Assembly (NCBI RefSeq): GCF_000152965.1
Contig: NZ_CH902583.1
Location: forward strand, 2,919,694 to 2,983,693
DNA from: Roseobacter sp. MED193
GTDB lineage: Bacteria > Pseudomonadota > Alphaproteobacteria > Rhodobacterales > Rhodobacteraceae
Direction of reading: 5' to 3'
DNA length: 64,000 bases
Position 1 is the stretch's first letter; each line of letters starts with the position of its first letter. The notes under the pieces were generated by a model that saw nothing but the letters and a program-made list of their open reading frames with translations, was not told the origin of the DNA and searched no databases. Both the position numbers and the translations under genes were made by a program. Shown here piece after piece: positions 26,861 to 35,013 of this stretch.

Positions 26861-27373
26861 TCAATCAAACAGCTTGTCGCCTTCGTAGACGGGAGTGCCG
26901 TTACGAAGAGATCTGAGGTCCCGCAAAAGGGATTGCGAAAGCCGGAAAATCATCAAAGAGAAACCCAAGGGAACTGCCGCAAGGAACCAGACTTTTGAGA
27001 TCCGGAGGCCATCCGTTACGGAGCCAAATTTGGCCGAGACCAAAACGGTTTCGAAGGACCAGTACAGCGCCACCAAAGCTACTGCGAACATCACCAGATC
27101 ACCAAAGATATAGACAATCGCCTTGGGACGATTTCCGAGGTAATGCAGCAAGACGTCAATACGGATATGGGCCCGTTCTTTTACCGCAGCGGCGGCGCCG
27201 ATCCAGGCTAGATAGATAAAGGAATACCGGACGATTTCTTCGCCCCATATCGAAGAATATGAGAAAACCTCGCGCCGCAGCACTTCGATTGCCATGGTGA
27301 CGACAAGCATCACGTAGAAGACCAAGAGGAGCCAGCGCTCGGCGTTCTCATCAATATTTCTCAGAAATGACAT
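26861..27373 (-). CDS. dctQ: TRAP transporter small permease (DctQ)
   Basis: A 170-residue four-helix membrane protein. Features include YSSIWGEEIVRYSFIYLAWI and the conserved-type GAAAAVKERAHIRIDVLLHY. It lies between dctP and dctM on the same strand, the standard TRAP order, and its stop is 12 bases from the dctM start. Confidence 0.9.
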   Translation of the reverse strand: MSFLRNIDENAERWLLLVFYVMLVVTMAIEVLRREVFSYSSIWGEEIVRYSFIYLAWIGAAAAVKERAHIRIDVLLHYLGNRPKAIVYIFGDLVMFAVALVALYWSFETVLVSAKFGSVTDGLRISKVWFLAAVPLGFSLMIFRLSQSLLRDLRSLRNGTPVYEGDKLFD

Positions 27374-27471
27374 AACAGGCCTCGACGGCTATTGCGCAAA
27401 GGGTCGGGGTCTTCACCAACGCCGGTTGTGGGAAAAAGTGGGAGCCCAATGCGGGCCCCCAAGGGAGTGAT

Positions 27472-28620
27472 TTAGGCGTCGTGGACGAAGTACTTTCCTT
27501 GCGTACCGGCGGCCTCTTCCAGCTTTGCAAACGCATCCATGGATCCTGCGAGTTCTTTTTTGAACTCATCCCATTCAGGTCGCTGATAACCACCTGCCGC
27601 CTGCCATTCCGCCAGTTGATCATCACTAAGAGAATGGAATTCCACGCCAGATTTAGCCAATTCAGACATCGCATAGGACCGCGCGGATGGGACTTTGGAA
27701 AGGTTCTGATGTGCGGTCATTTCAGAGCCCCACATAACGCCCTCTTGTACCTCTGCAGGCAGGTTGTTGAACCATTCCAGATTGCAAGAATAAACTTGGC
27801 TGTCAGGCACGGCTTGGGTGAAGGTCACATGGCTGAGGATGTCTTTGAAGCCAAAGACGTAAAGCGCGCCAACTGAAGGGTCGAGCGCATCTGCCACACC
27901 CTGTTTGATCGCCGAGGGTGTCTCGCCCCAGGCCACCGGAGTTGGGTTCGCCCCCACAAGGCGGTAGTATTGCTGCAGCATCTTGGATCCGGGGACCCGG
28001 AATTTTACGCCGCTCAGATCTCCGGGAGACAAGACTGCACCGGCCCCACCTTTGCGGACAGCCACTACACGGGGGTCAATGTTCACATAGAACAGCGCCT
28101 TAAACCCAGCGGCTTCGACCTTGGGGTGGACTTCGGTTTTCCAATGGTTAGAGTTCACTAGGTTGGTAAAGCGCTGATTGGAACCGCACAGATAAGGCAT
28201 GTTGATTAGATCAACCGTAGAGGCGAAGGGTGCAAAATTGGAAAGCGAATGCTGAGCTGCCTGAATGGTTCCGCCTTGAACTTTTTGCACCAACGCCCCG
28301 CCAGCACCCAACTGCCCACCCGGAGCCAGTTTCACGTAAACCTTTCCATTGGTGGCGTTTTGAATGTTCTCTTTGAGATCCAGTTGCATGATCGGATAGC
28401 TGCGTGATGCTCCTAACACATAGGCCGTGGCCAAGGTCATAATGTGATCAGCTGCCTTCTCGCGCTCGCGTTCTTCTTTATTCGTCTGCGCAACGGCCTC
28501 TGTAGACCAAAGCGTACCAGCTGCCCCAGCGACCAATGCTGCTGTAAAGCTGCCCGTCCCGGCCAGTTTTAGAAAATTCCGGCGTGACGCCGAGGCAAGT
28601 TCTTTGTTGTTCCGGTCCAT
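27472..28620 (-). CDS. dctP: TRAP transporter substrate-binding protein (DctP), Tat-exported
   Basis: A 382-residue periplasmic binding protein. The N-terminus has a twin-arginine motif SRRNFLKLAG before a hydrophobic stretch ending TEAVAQ, so export as a folded protein is likely. The mature part carries DctP features such as GGQLGAGGALVQKVQGGTIQ, FRVPGSKMLQQYYRLVGANP and WGETPSAIKQGVADALDPSV. It would capture a C3 sulfonate for DctQM, by context. The 98-base gap to dctQ could hold an attenuating hairpin, as is common after binding-protein genes. Confidence 0.9.
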   Translation of the reverse strand: MDRNNKELASASRRNFLKLAGTGSFTAALVAGAAGTLWSTEAVAQTNKEEREREKAADHIMTLATAYVLGASRSYPIMQLDLKENIQNATNGKVYVKLAPGGQLGAGGALVQKVQGGTIQAAQHSLSNFAPFASTVDLINMPYLCGSNQRFTNLVNSNHWKTEVHPKVEAAGFKALFYVNIDPRVVAVRKGGAGAVLSPGDLSGVKFRVPGSKMLQQYYRLVGANPTPVAWGETPSAIKQGVADALDPSVGALYVFGFKDILSHVTFTQAVPDSQVYSCNLEWFNNLPAEVQEGVMWGSEMTAHQNLSKVPSARSYAMSELAKSGVEFHSLSDDQLAEWQAAGGYQRPEWDEFKKELAGSMDAFAKLEEAAGTQGKYFVHDA

Positions 28621-28641
28621 GTTTTCCTCCCGATGGACAGT

Positions 28642-28833
28642 TCAGCGCTGTTGCTCTTTGGCAATTTTTTCAGCCGCTTCTCTTTGCAAGATTGCTGCGA
28701 CAAATGAGATCGAGGCAGCGAGCAAAAATAGCATTTCGGACACATCCCCCAGGAACCCTCCCATACCCAGCGACCCCAAAGCCACATTTGTTCCGAACAG
28801 GGCAAACAGACAAAGAGTTAGGATCAAGAGCAT
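28642..28833 (-). CDS. Small two-helix membrane protein of the sulfonate operon
   Basis: A 63-residue protein from an ATG at 28833 with GGAG six bases upstream. It has two hydrophobic segments (LLILTLCLFALFGTNVALG and MLFLLAASISFVAAILQ) and a charged C-terminus. It is the first gene after the LacI-type operator and precedes dctP, so it belongs to the operon. I do not know its family; a role with the transporter is only a guess. Confidence 0.6.
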   Translation of the reverse strand: MLLILTLCLFALFGTNVALGSLGMGGFLGDVSEMLFLLAASISFVAAILQREAAEKIAKEQQR

Positions 28834-28877
28834 TGGTTTCTCCGGGCAAACAGCGAAAGGCTCGATTCGCAAAATCA

Positions 28878-28915
28878 ATGTAAGCGCTTACATGGCGATT
28901 ATGCAAGCCCTTACA
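28878..28915. promoter_or_regulatory. Pair of LacI-type operators
   Basis: ATGTAAGCGCTTACAT (28878-28893) is a perfect 16-bp palindrome with the central CG typical of LacI-family operators. A second, imperfect copy TGCAAGCCCTTACA is at 28902-28915, with centres 23 bp apart. They lie between the divergent sulfonate operon and the LacI-type gene, so they probably mediate both repression of the operon and autoregulation. Confidence 0.75.
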
Positions 28916-28990
28916 TTGACGGCAACCAACCTAGACACTTAGGCTTTGAGATGGGGTGTAAAAATCTCAGAAATGCGATACTGAGCCAAA

Positions 28991-30019
28991 ATGACGACTG
29001 ACCACAATAATATGGGCCGAACCCCAACCCTGGCTGATGTGGCAGGGCTGGCTGGTGTCTCGACAGCCACAGTGTCCCGCTGTCTGAACTCACCAGACCA
29101 GGTTGTCGAAAGAACGCGTAAAAAGGTCGAGGATGCCGTTCTCAAATTGGGATACGCTCCAAATTTTAACGCGCGTGCTCTGGCGGCCAAACGTACCAAC
29201 ACCATTGGTGCGATCATTCCAACGATGGAAAACGCCATTTTTGCGCGCGGCCTACAGTCATTTCAAGAGGAACTGGGACGCAGCGGGGTAACTCTTTTGG
29301 TCGCGTCCTCCTCGTATAGCACTGATCTAGAGGAAGAACAAATCCGCACCCTGGTTTCTCGCGGTGCCGACGGGATTCTGTTGATCGGGTTGCATCGAGA
29401 CCCAAAGATTTATGAGTTTCTCAAACGTCAAAATGTCCCAGTTGTTGTCGCCTGGGTCTTTGATCCGAATGCCAAGGTTCCAACAGTTGGCTTTGACAAT
29501 TTCTCAGCAATGAAGGCTTTGGCGGACAGGGTGATCAGCATGGGTCATCGTCGCCTTTCAACAATCACCGCCAGCCCTCAGGGCAACGACAGGGCCAGTG
29601 AGCGTCTAAGGGGGATTTATGCCTCCATGATGGAAGCAGGCATTCCTAAAACGGAGTTGTCGATCGTTGAAGCCGAATACGGGATAGACGAAGGAGGTGC
29701 TGCGCTGGAACAGCTCTTGCGCCAGACGGTTCGGCCATCAGTAGTTATGTGCGGCAATGATGTTCTTGCTGTTGGAGCTATCGCCAAAGCACAGGAGCTC
29801 GGATTGAGCGTCCCTAACGATATTTCGGTGACTGGATTTGACGATATTGAGATCGCGAAAATCTCATCGCCAGCGCTGACCACTGTTCATGTCCCGCACC
29901 GGCGAATGGGCAAGGAGGCTGCCAAATTGCTTATCAATCTAGTCAATGCAGCGAAGAAGCAAAACAGTATTTTGATCGAGACATCATTGGTGGTTCGTGC
30001 CTCACTGTCTAGTGTCTGA
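28991..30019 (+). CDS. LacI-family transcriptional regulator of the sulfonate operon
   Basis: A 342-residue repressor. The helix-turn-helix and hinge are PTLADVAGLAGVSTATVSRC and AVLKLGYAPNFNARALAAKR. The ligand domain follows from TIGAIIPTMENAIFARGLQS, with the typical GFDDIEIAKISSPALTTVHV near the end. It is divergent from the sulfonate operon with a perfect palindromic operator in between. The start may be 28991 or the in-frame ATG at 29012; neither has a strong ribosome binding site. The inducer is unknown. Confidence 0.9.
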   Translation: MTTDHNNMGRTPTLADVAGLAGVSTATVSRCLNSPDQVVERTRKKVEDAVLKLGYAPNFNARALAAKRTNTIGAIIPTMENAIFARGLQSFQEELGRSGVTLLVASSSYSTDLEEEQIRTLVSRGADGILLIGLHRDPKIYEFLKRQNVPVVVAWVFDPNAKVPTVGFDNFSAMKALADRVISMGHRRLSTITASPQGNDRASERLRGIYASMMEAGIPKTELSIVEAEYGIDEGGAALEQLLRQTVRPSVVMCGNDVLAVGAIAKAQELGLSVPNDISVTGFDDIEIAKISSPALTTVHVPHRRMGKEAAKLLINLVNAAKKQNSILIETSLVVRASLSSV

Positions 30020-30453
30020 GGTGAGATCAAGGATAGAGAACTTAACGCCCTTGAAAGGTCGCTAACTAGGCGAAATGTCTATGGCTTGCACTAGCAGCGA
30101 ATGTCGGCACTCCGGCCTGGTGACCCATATGCCGCGCTATGCTGCACCCAGCACGAATGTCGTAGAAGGGCTGGCTGCAGTCACCCACAGCTCTTAACGG
30201 TTCGCGTGACAATCGCGGTGCATGAGTGGGGAAAAATCTGTCGTGCCCTAGAGTGGGCTCGCGATGGTGAAGTGGTGTCGAAGATTGGCATCAAGGCTGA
30301 GCAAGGCTCATTGTCTTGGACTACGCTCTGCAAAACCCGCAGAGGTTTGTGGATCCGAAATCGGAGTAGGTGTCAAAAAGTGGAGCTTTGACCTGTGCCC
30401 TTTTTGGCATAGGGTGCGGAAGTCGGACTTCTCAGTCATATTTAGGTCCGAAT
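30020..30453. other. Gene-free stretch left of the IS element
   Basis: About 430 bases with no supported gene. The missing end of the integrase interrupted at 31685 is not found here, which indicates that sequence next to the IS was deleted. Confidence 0.5.
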
Positions 30454-30491
30454 TGGACCTGTCGCGTTTTAGTGCCGCCCCAAGTGCTCGT

Positions 30492-31349
30492 TTAAGCCAC
30501 CTTTCGTTCGAAGGCGACAGGGCTTTTCCAGCCCAGTGCTGAGTGACGGCGGCGTGGATTGTAGAACCCGTTTATGTATTCGAAGATCGCCATTTCAGCC
30601 TTCCGACGGGTCTCCCAAGGATGCCGCCAGATCAGTTCAGCTTTGATGGTCTTGAAGAACGTCTCGACGGCGGCGTTGTCGTAACAATTACCCTTACCGC
30701 TCATCGATACTTTGAAGCCGTTCTGGCGCAGGATTTTCTGGTAGTCATGGGAACAATATTGCGACCCGCGATCCGTATGATGGATGCAGCCTTTGGGCGG
30801 CTGCCGGAACGCGATGGCCATATTCAACGCCCGGATCGCCAAGTCGCGTTTCATCCGATTGCTCACGGCCCAGCCGATAACACGCCTTGAATGCAGATCG
30901 AGGATCACGGCCAGATACAGCCAGCCTTCGCGGGTCCAGACATAGCTGATATCCCCCGCCCACTTTTGATTTGGCAGGTCAGCTGAGAAGTTTCGATCCA
31001 GCAAGTTCGGCGCGATATTGAACTTGTGGTCACTGTCTGTCGTGACCTTGTGTTTGCGTGTTCTGACAACAGATATCCCGTTCTGGCGCATCAACCTGCC
31101 AACACGACGGTGGCCCACGTTCAAACCGATCTCCTTCAACTCTTCGGTCATTCGTGGGCGGCCATAGCTCCCCAAACTAAGCCGCGACTGCTCTTTGATA
31201 TGAGCCAGCGTGACCAGATCAGATCGCTGCCTACGACTGGCTGGGCGACTGCGGAATGCGCGTAACCCGCGTGCGCTGACACCGACGACCTCGCACAACC
31301 GGGCGGCTGGAAAGCTGCCCCTGTGTTCTTCGACAAACCTAAATCTCAT
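30492..31349 (-). CDS. IS3-family transposase OrfB (DDE integrase domain)
   Basis: A 285-residue rve-type catalytic protein. The helical N-terminal part contains GSYGRPRMTEELKEIGLNVG. The DDE core has WAGDISYVWTREGWLYLAVI (first Asp), HHTDRGSQYCS (second Asp) and DNAAVETFFKTIKAEL (Glu). It sits in the -1 frame of OrfA; the active transposase is probably an OrfAB fusion made by frameshifting on the A7 run at 31379-31385. Confidence 0.95.
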   Translation of the reverse strand: MRFRFVEEHRGSFPAARLCEVVGVSARGLRAFRSRPASRRQRSDLVTLAHIKEQSRLSLGSYGRPRMTEELKEIGLNVGHRRVGRLMRQNGISVVRTRKHKVTTDSDHKFNIAPNLLDRNFSADLPNQKWAGDISYVWTREGWLYLAVILDLHSRRVIGWAVSNRMKRDLAIRALNMAIAFRQPPKGCIHHTDRGSQYCSHDYQKILRQNGFKVSMSGKGNCYDNAAVETFFKTIKAELIWRHPWETRRKAEMAIFEYINGFYNPRRRHSALGWKSPVAFERKVA

Positions 31350-31621
31350 TGCTTTAGGCCCGCAAAGAACTGGGTGGCTTTTTTTAAGATCTCCCTCTCC
31401 TCCTTCAGGAGCCGGTTCTCCCGTCGAAGTCGATCATTCTCTTGAGCCAGGCTCAAATCCTCTTTGGAAACCACGTCTGTGTCTCGGTGTGCAGTGATCC
31501 ATTTGTTCAACGTCGACATGCCAACACCCAGATCGTCAGCCACCTGCTTACGCGTCAGCCCACTGGTTAATGCGATGCGCACCGCATCTTGTCGAAATTC
31601 GTCTGTCCGTTTCAGTCCCAT
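31346..31621 (-). CDS. IS3-family transposase OrfA
   Basis: A 91-residue helix-turn-helix protein (DEFRQDAVRIALTSGLTRKQ, LGVGMSTLNKWI) with a C-terminal leucine zipper-like segment (ENDRLRRENRLLKEEREILK). AGGAGA precedes the ATG. The slippery A7 stretch near the end of the frame and the four-base overlap with orfB are as expected for this family. Confidence 0.95.
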   Translation of the reverse strand: MGLKRTDEFRQDAVRIALTSGLTRKQVADDLGVGMSTLNKWITAHRDTDVVSKEDLSLAQENDRLRRENRLLKEEREILKKATQFFAGLKQ

Positions 31622-31684
31622 AGTTCATCTCCTTTGTTGCAGTAAATGCTATCAAAGGAGCGGCATCAAACCGTGACAGGTCCA

Positions 31685-32766
31685 GAGCCTACTTTATGCG
31701 CAAGGCTCATTTCTGCGACTTCACGTGAGGCATTGGCTACTTCTGAGGCCCAGTCGCGGAACGTAGATCTGAACCCGTGGACGGTGGCATCTTCGACGTC
31801 CATACGGCGCAACAGCATCAGCATCGCCATATTGGATAGAGGCCTATGTCGTTTCTGCCCTTCAAACACAAAATCAGATTCCATTGCCTTTAGTGGTTCG
31901 ATGATCTCTAGCATTTCATCAGTCAGCGGCACGCGGTGGTCATCGCCGGTTTTCATTCGCGCCGCAGGGCAGGTCCAAAGCCGTGCTTCAAAATCCAGTT
32001 CGGTCCAACGCATCCCAAGCACCTCGCCAGTGCGTGATCCAGTCAGGCAGGTGAACATCAGGGCCTTTGCGGCCATCGCGTTGCGTTCGGAGAGGTCAGA
32101 ATAGAATGCGGGGATGTCTTGCCAGCGCATAGCTTTATGGTGTTTTGGCTTTTTGACGACCTTTGGCAAGACGCCAGCATCTTTGATTGCTGTTACAGGG
32201 TTTTCACCAGATCGAAGGCCTTTTGACTTTGCTACGTCCAGTACGGTCTTGACCCGTTGTGCCAGCCGCCGTGCCGTTTCGTGTTTTTCTGTCCAGATAG
32301 GCGAGAGGCACATGAGAATTTCGGGCTGGTCAATGCTATCGACTGGCATTCGCCCGATCTTGGGGAAGGCATAATCGCGCAGAGTGTTGATCCATTGCTG
32401 CCCATGTTTGGCGTTTTTCCAGGTCGGCATCCGATCAATATGCACTTGTTGCGCAATTTCTTCGAAGGTCGGGATTTCGCGCTGGGCATTGAAGCGTGGG
32501 TTTAGTCCCTGTTTCGCCATCCGCCGATATTCCAAGGCGCGATCACGGGCTTGGTGCAGCGAGATAATATCGGCCCCGCCTAGCCCGAAATCAGTCCGCA
32601 GAGGTCCGCCCTTTTTGTTCTTTTGTCCTTTGACGACAACCCGAACGATCCAGCGGCGTGCGCCCGAGAGGTCTACCACAAGATAAAGCCCGTTGCCGTC
32701 ACCATGCCGCCCCGGTCCGAGGTTCTCAACCAGCTTCTTCGTCAGCTTTCCAGTGAGTGCCGCCAT
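31685..32766 (-). pseudogene. P4-type tyrosine integrase truncated by the IS
   Basis: About 360 codons of an integrase with the N-terminal DUF4102-type domain (DGNGLYLVVDLSGARRWIVR). The catalytic domain has Arg in CLTGSRTGEVLGMRW, HGFRSTFRDW and the third histidine in SLAHKVG. The frame then enters the IS and stops, so the tyrosine nucleophile is lost. Its start lies about 150 bases from the att copy at 32915, facing outward from the tandem islands. It is therefore probably the integrase of a third element at the same tRNA. The remaining end is not found on the other side of the IS. Confidence 0.85.
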
Positions 32767-32914
32767 ACAACATACCACATTTTATACCACTCATGGAAAG
32801 CATATGGGGGAGATCGAAAGAAATCCAACAAAAAGAATGAAGCGAGTAAGTAGAGGGAAATAAATGAAAAAGGCCGTGCAAGGCGACCCGTTCAATGCCA
32901 GCAAAAAGGTATGG

Positions 32915-32931
32915 TGGCGGAGACGAAGGGA
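32915..32931. repeat. att copy 1 (distal)
   Basis: TGGCGGAGACGAAGGGA, identical to the 3' end of tRNA-Ser(GCT) including the CCA complement. It separates island A from the older remnant with the truncated P4-type integrase. Confidence 0.85.
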
Positions 32932-32994
32932 AGCTCCACCAACGACCCCTAAGCCATTTTAATCGTTGAATATCATATGCTTCCAGACTAGCAA

Positions 32995-33017
32995 TTGGTC
33001 AATGGCGTTGGTCAATG
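32995..33017 (+). repeat. Direct repeats TTGGTCAATG, left arm of island A
   Basis: Two exact copies at 32995-33004 and 33008-33017, 13 bp apart, just before the integrase gene. Matching copies lie at the other end of the island (38023-38055). They are candidate arm-type binding sites of the island A integrase. Confidence 0.65.
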
Positions 33018-33027
33018 AGGTGCTGAT

Positions 33028-34413
33028 ATGGCAGTAAAATCCAACCGCTCGGAGCGCTTACTCTCCCTCAGGGGAAACGTCTGGTGGTACCGTCAGGGCA
33101 TCCCTCAGGCTGTCCGTAAGGTGACCGGCGGGCCAAAGTTTATCCTCATCAATCTGCGTACCTCTGACATTGCAGAGGCCAAGCGGAGGCGCGATGAAAT
33201 CGAGCGCGCCACAAGCGCCCAGTTCGATGAAATCAAGACAAGCCGTAGGCTCTCCCTCGCTCTTGATGGCTGGGGGGATAGCAGTGGCGTAAGGAGTGCA
33301 GCCCTGTCCCCAGCCGATAGGGGCACCGTCACACGCGCCGCTCTGGACGCTTCAGAGGATACCGATGAGCGCCATCTCATCATCACCGCAGCAGAAGCCG
33401 AAGCAGAAGCCATGCGGCCCGCCCAGCGCAAAGCCTTCGAGGATGCAATGGCGGGTAAAGTAGAGGTCGAGCACCACCTTGAGACCTATCTGACCCTCGC
33501 AGAGCTGGCCCCTAAGACCACCAATGAGCGGCGTGGGATTATCATGATGTTTGCCCGTTGGTGCCGCGAGAAGGGGAAAACGCTGGACAGGGTAGATAGG
33601 CGTTTGGCGGGGCAATACGCTGCTGAGTTTCTGGACGGGAAACACCACGTCACACAAGGCAAGCACCTCTCGGCATTGCGCCAGTATTGGATTTACCTTG
33701 CCCGCAGGGGGCACGTCACACCACCCGCAGGGGAAGCTGTAAACTCCGGCTGGCCTTGGAACGATCAAGCCATAGAGAAGAAGGGAAAGCGTGTCGAAAG
33801 AGGCGCGCAGAGCGCCGAGGAAAGGCCGTTCACTGACGATGAGGTCAAAACCCTCATCACCGCAGAATACCCCTTCAAGGCCGCTGACGCACAGGTAATG
33901 AAGGACGTTCTGTTGACCTCATTGCTATCGGGTATGCGCCAAGCTGAGATTGTCACCTTGTGGGTGCAAGAGGTTGTGGAGGAAGGCGGAGAGCTATTCT
34001 TCGACATCCAGCATGGCAAGACCGCCGCCGCTGCGCGTAAGGTTCCCGTTCACAGTGCCCTTGCGGCTATGGTTCGGAAGCGTCTAGCGGGCAAAGGACC
34101 GCAGGATATGCTGTTCGATGAGCTGGCAAGTGCAAGCAATCCTTCTGACACCTTTGGCAAGAGGTTCAAAAGGTGGCGTGAGGCGGTTGGAGTTGCTGAT
34201 AGCCGAGAGGGCGTGAGGCGTTCACTTGTCAACTTCCATTCTGCGCGGCGCTGGTTCACCACCAAGGCGCGCCATGCGGGACAGTCCAAGGAAACCATCG
34301 CTGACGTGATCGGCCACCGCCCAGACAAACAGGACGTGACCTTTGGCGTCTACGCGCGGCAGGCATCTCAGGGCCAAAAGAGGGCCTGTGTGGAGGCTGT
34401 TACGCTGCCCTAA
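33028..34413 (+). CDS. Tyrosine integrase of island A
   Basis: A 461-residue site-specific recombinase. The N-terminal part SLRGNVWWYRQGIPQAVRKV is a DUF6538-like beginning. A SAM-like core-binding domain lies around 150-230. The catalytic residues are Arg in LLSGMRQAEIVTLW, HSARRW, the histidine in VIGHRPD and Tyr in TFGVYARQ. All are present, so it should be active. It begins about 100 bases inside att copy 1; GAGGTG precedes the ATG. It would recombine the 17-bp tRNA-Ser sequence. Confidence 0.92.
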   Translation: MAVKSNRSERLLSLRGNVWWYRQGIPQAVRKVTGGPKFILINLRTSDIAEAKRRRDEIERATSAQFDEIKTSRRLSLALDGWGDSSGVRSAALSPADRGTVTRAALDASEDTDERHLIITAAEAEAEAMRPAQRKAFEDAMAGKVEVEHHLETYLTLAELAPKTTNERRGIIMMFARWCREKGKTLDRVDRRLAGQYAAEFLDGKHHVTQGKHLSALRQYWIYLARRGHVTPPAGEAVNSGWPWNDQAIEKKGKRVERGAQSAEERPFTDDEVKTLITAEYPFKAADAQVMKDVLLTSLLSGMRQAEIVTLWVQEVVEEGGELFFDIQHGKTAAAARKVPVHSALAAMVRKRLAGKGPQDMLFDELASASNPSDTFGKRFKRWREAVGVADSREGVRRSLVNFHSARRWFTTKARHAGQSKETIADVIGHRPDKQDVTFGVYARQASQGQKRACVEAVTLP

Positions 34414-34635
34414 CGGCCCCCGGCAGGTTCACCACCGGGGAGGCCATTCATGCCGCCCAGCACCCCCACAGTGGTCACCTGCACTAATCTACGTGGTGGA
34501 AGCTATTCGCGGGAAGACCCATGTTCTGAGCATGGGACAAGGGGAGCACCCTTACTAAGTGTAAAGGTGCACCTATAGCTCAGAACTGGCGGTGCCCCCA
34601 ACAACCCCGCAGTGGCCACCTACAGTTTCAACGGA

Positions 34636-34785
34636 ATGGACCTGAGGGTTGTCGAGATCGACGGCGACCCGTCTTACAGCAACCGCAGCTTCAATGCTGG
34701 CAGGCGCACGGCGCGGGAGGAATACATCCCGCTATTCCCTAAGCGCACCCCGGCCAAGTGGAACGGGACGCTGACCCTCAAATGA
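34636..34785 (+). CDS. Small unassigned protein of island A (49 residues)
   Basis: An ATG frame encoding MDLRVVEIDGDPSYSNRSFN and ending PAKWNGTLTLK. The frame is also open for some codons upstream (YSFNG). Its stop overlaps the ATG of the next small frame (ATGA), which supports both. No family is recognised. The stretch from 34414 to 34635 shows no other gene, only a partly similar sequence upstream (PPSTPTVVTC against PPNNPAVATY in frame). Confidence 0.4.
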   Translation: MDLRVVEIDGDPSYSNRSFNAGRRTAREEYIPLFPKRTPAKWNGTLTLK

Positions 34786-34949
34786 CCCAGCAGGGGCCTT
34801 CACTGGCCCCGCTCTATCCCCTTGCGGTTCCCTCTACGGGTGCCGCTCTCTGCCCTCTGGCGGAGCACCTGAAGCTGACGACAGGCGCAGTCCCTTCCGT
34901 CTTTTCCGGTTCCCCTAATCCTTCAGACAAATCGGGTTGTTCTGTTTGA
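34782..34949 (+). CDS. Small unassigned protein of island A (55 residues)
   Basis: It starts at the ATGA overlap with the preceding small frame (MTQQGPSLAPLYPLAVPSTG) and is proline- and serine-rich. Coupling to its neighbour is the only support. No family is recognised. Confidence 0.35.
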   Translation: MTQQGPSLAPLYPLAVPSTGAALCPLAEHLKLTTGAVPSVFSGSPNPSDKSGCSV

Positions 34950-35013
34950 CCGGAACGGCGGCTGAAGGTGCTCCCCCAGAGCGCAGAGCTCTATCCCCCA
35001 AAATCCCGAAAGA

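Larger units (their letters stand above)
30454..31684 (-). mobile_element. IS3-family insertion sequence
   Basis: A complete IS of 1231 bp with two overlapping frames. The ends form imperfect inverted repeats. The left end begins TGGACCTGTCGCGTTTTAGT, and the complement of the right end begins TGGACCTGTCACGGTTTGAT; both continue TGCCGC. No target duplication is visible (AAT before the left end, GAG after the right end). The right end interrupts a P4-type integrase. Confidence 0.88.

Noticed and set aside
30101-30391. Plus-strand frame left of the IS element
   Set aside because: There is no ribosome binding site, the amino-acid use is atypical and no motif is visible.
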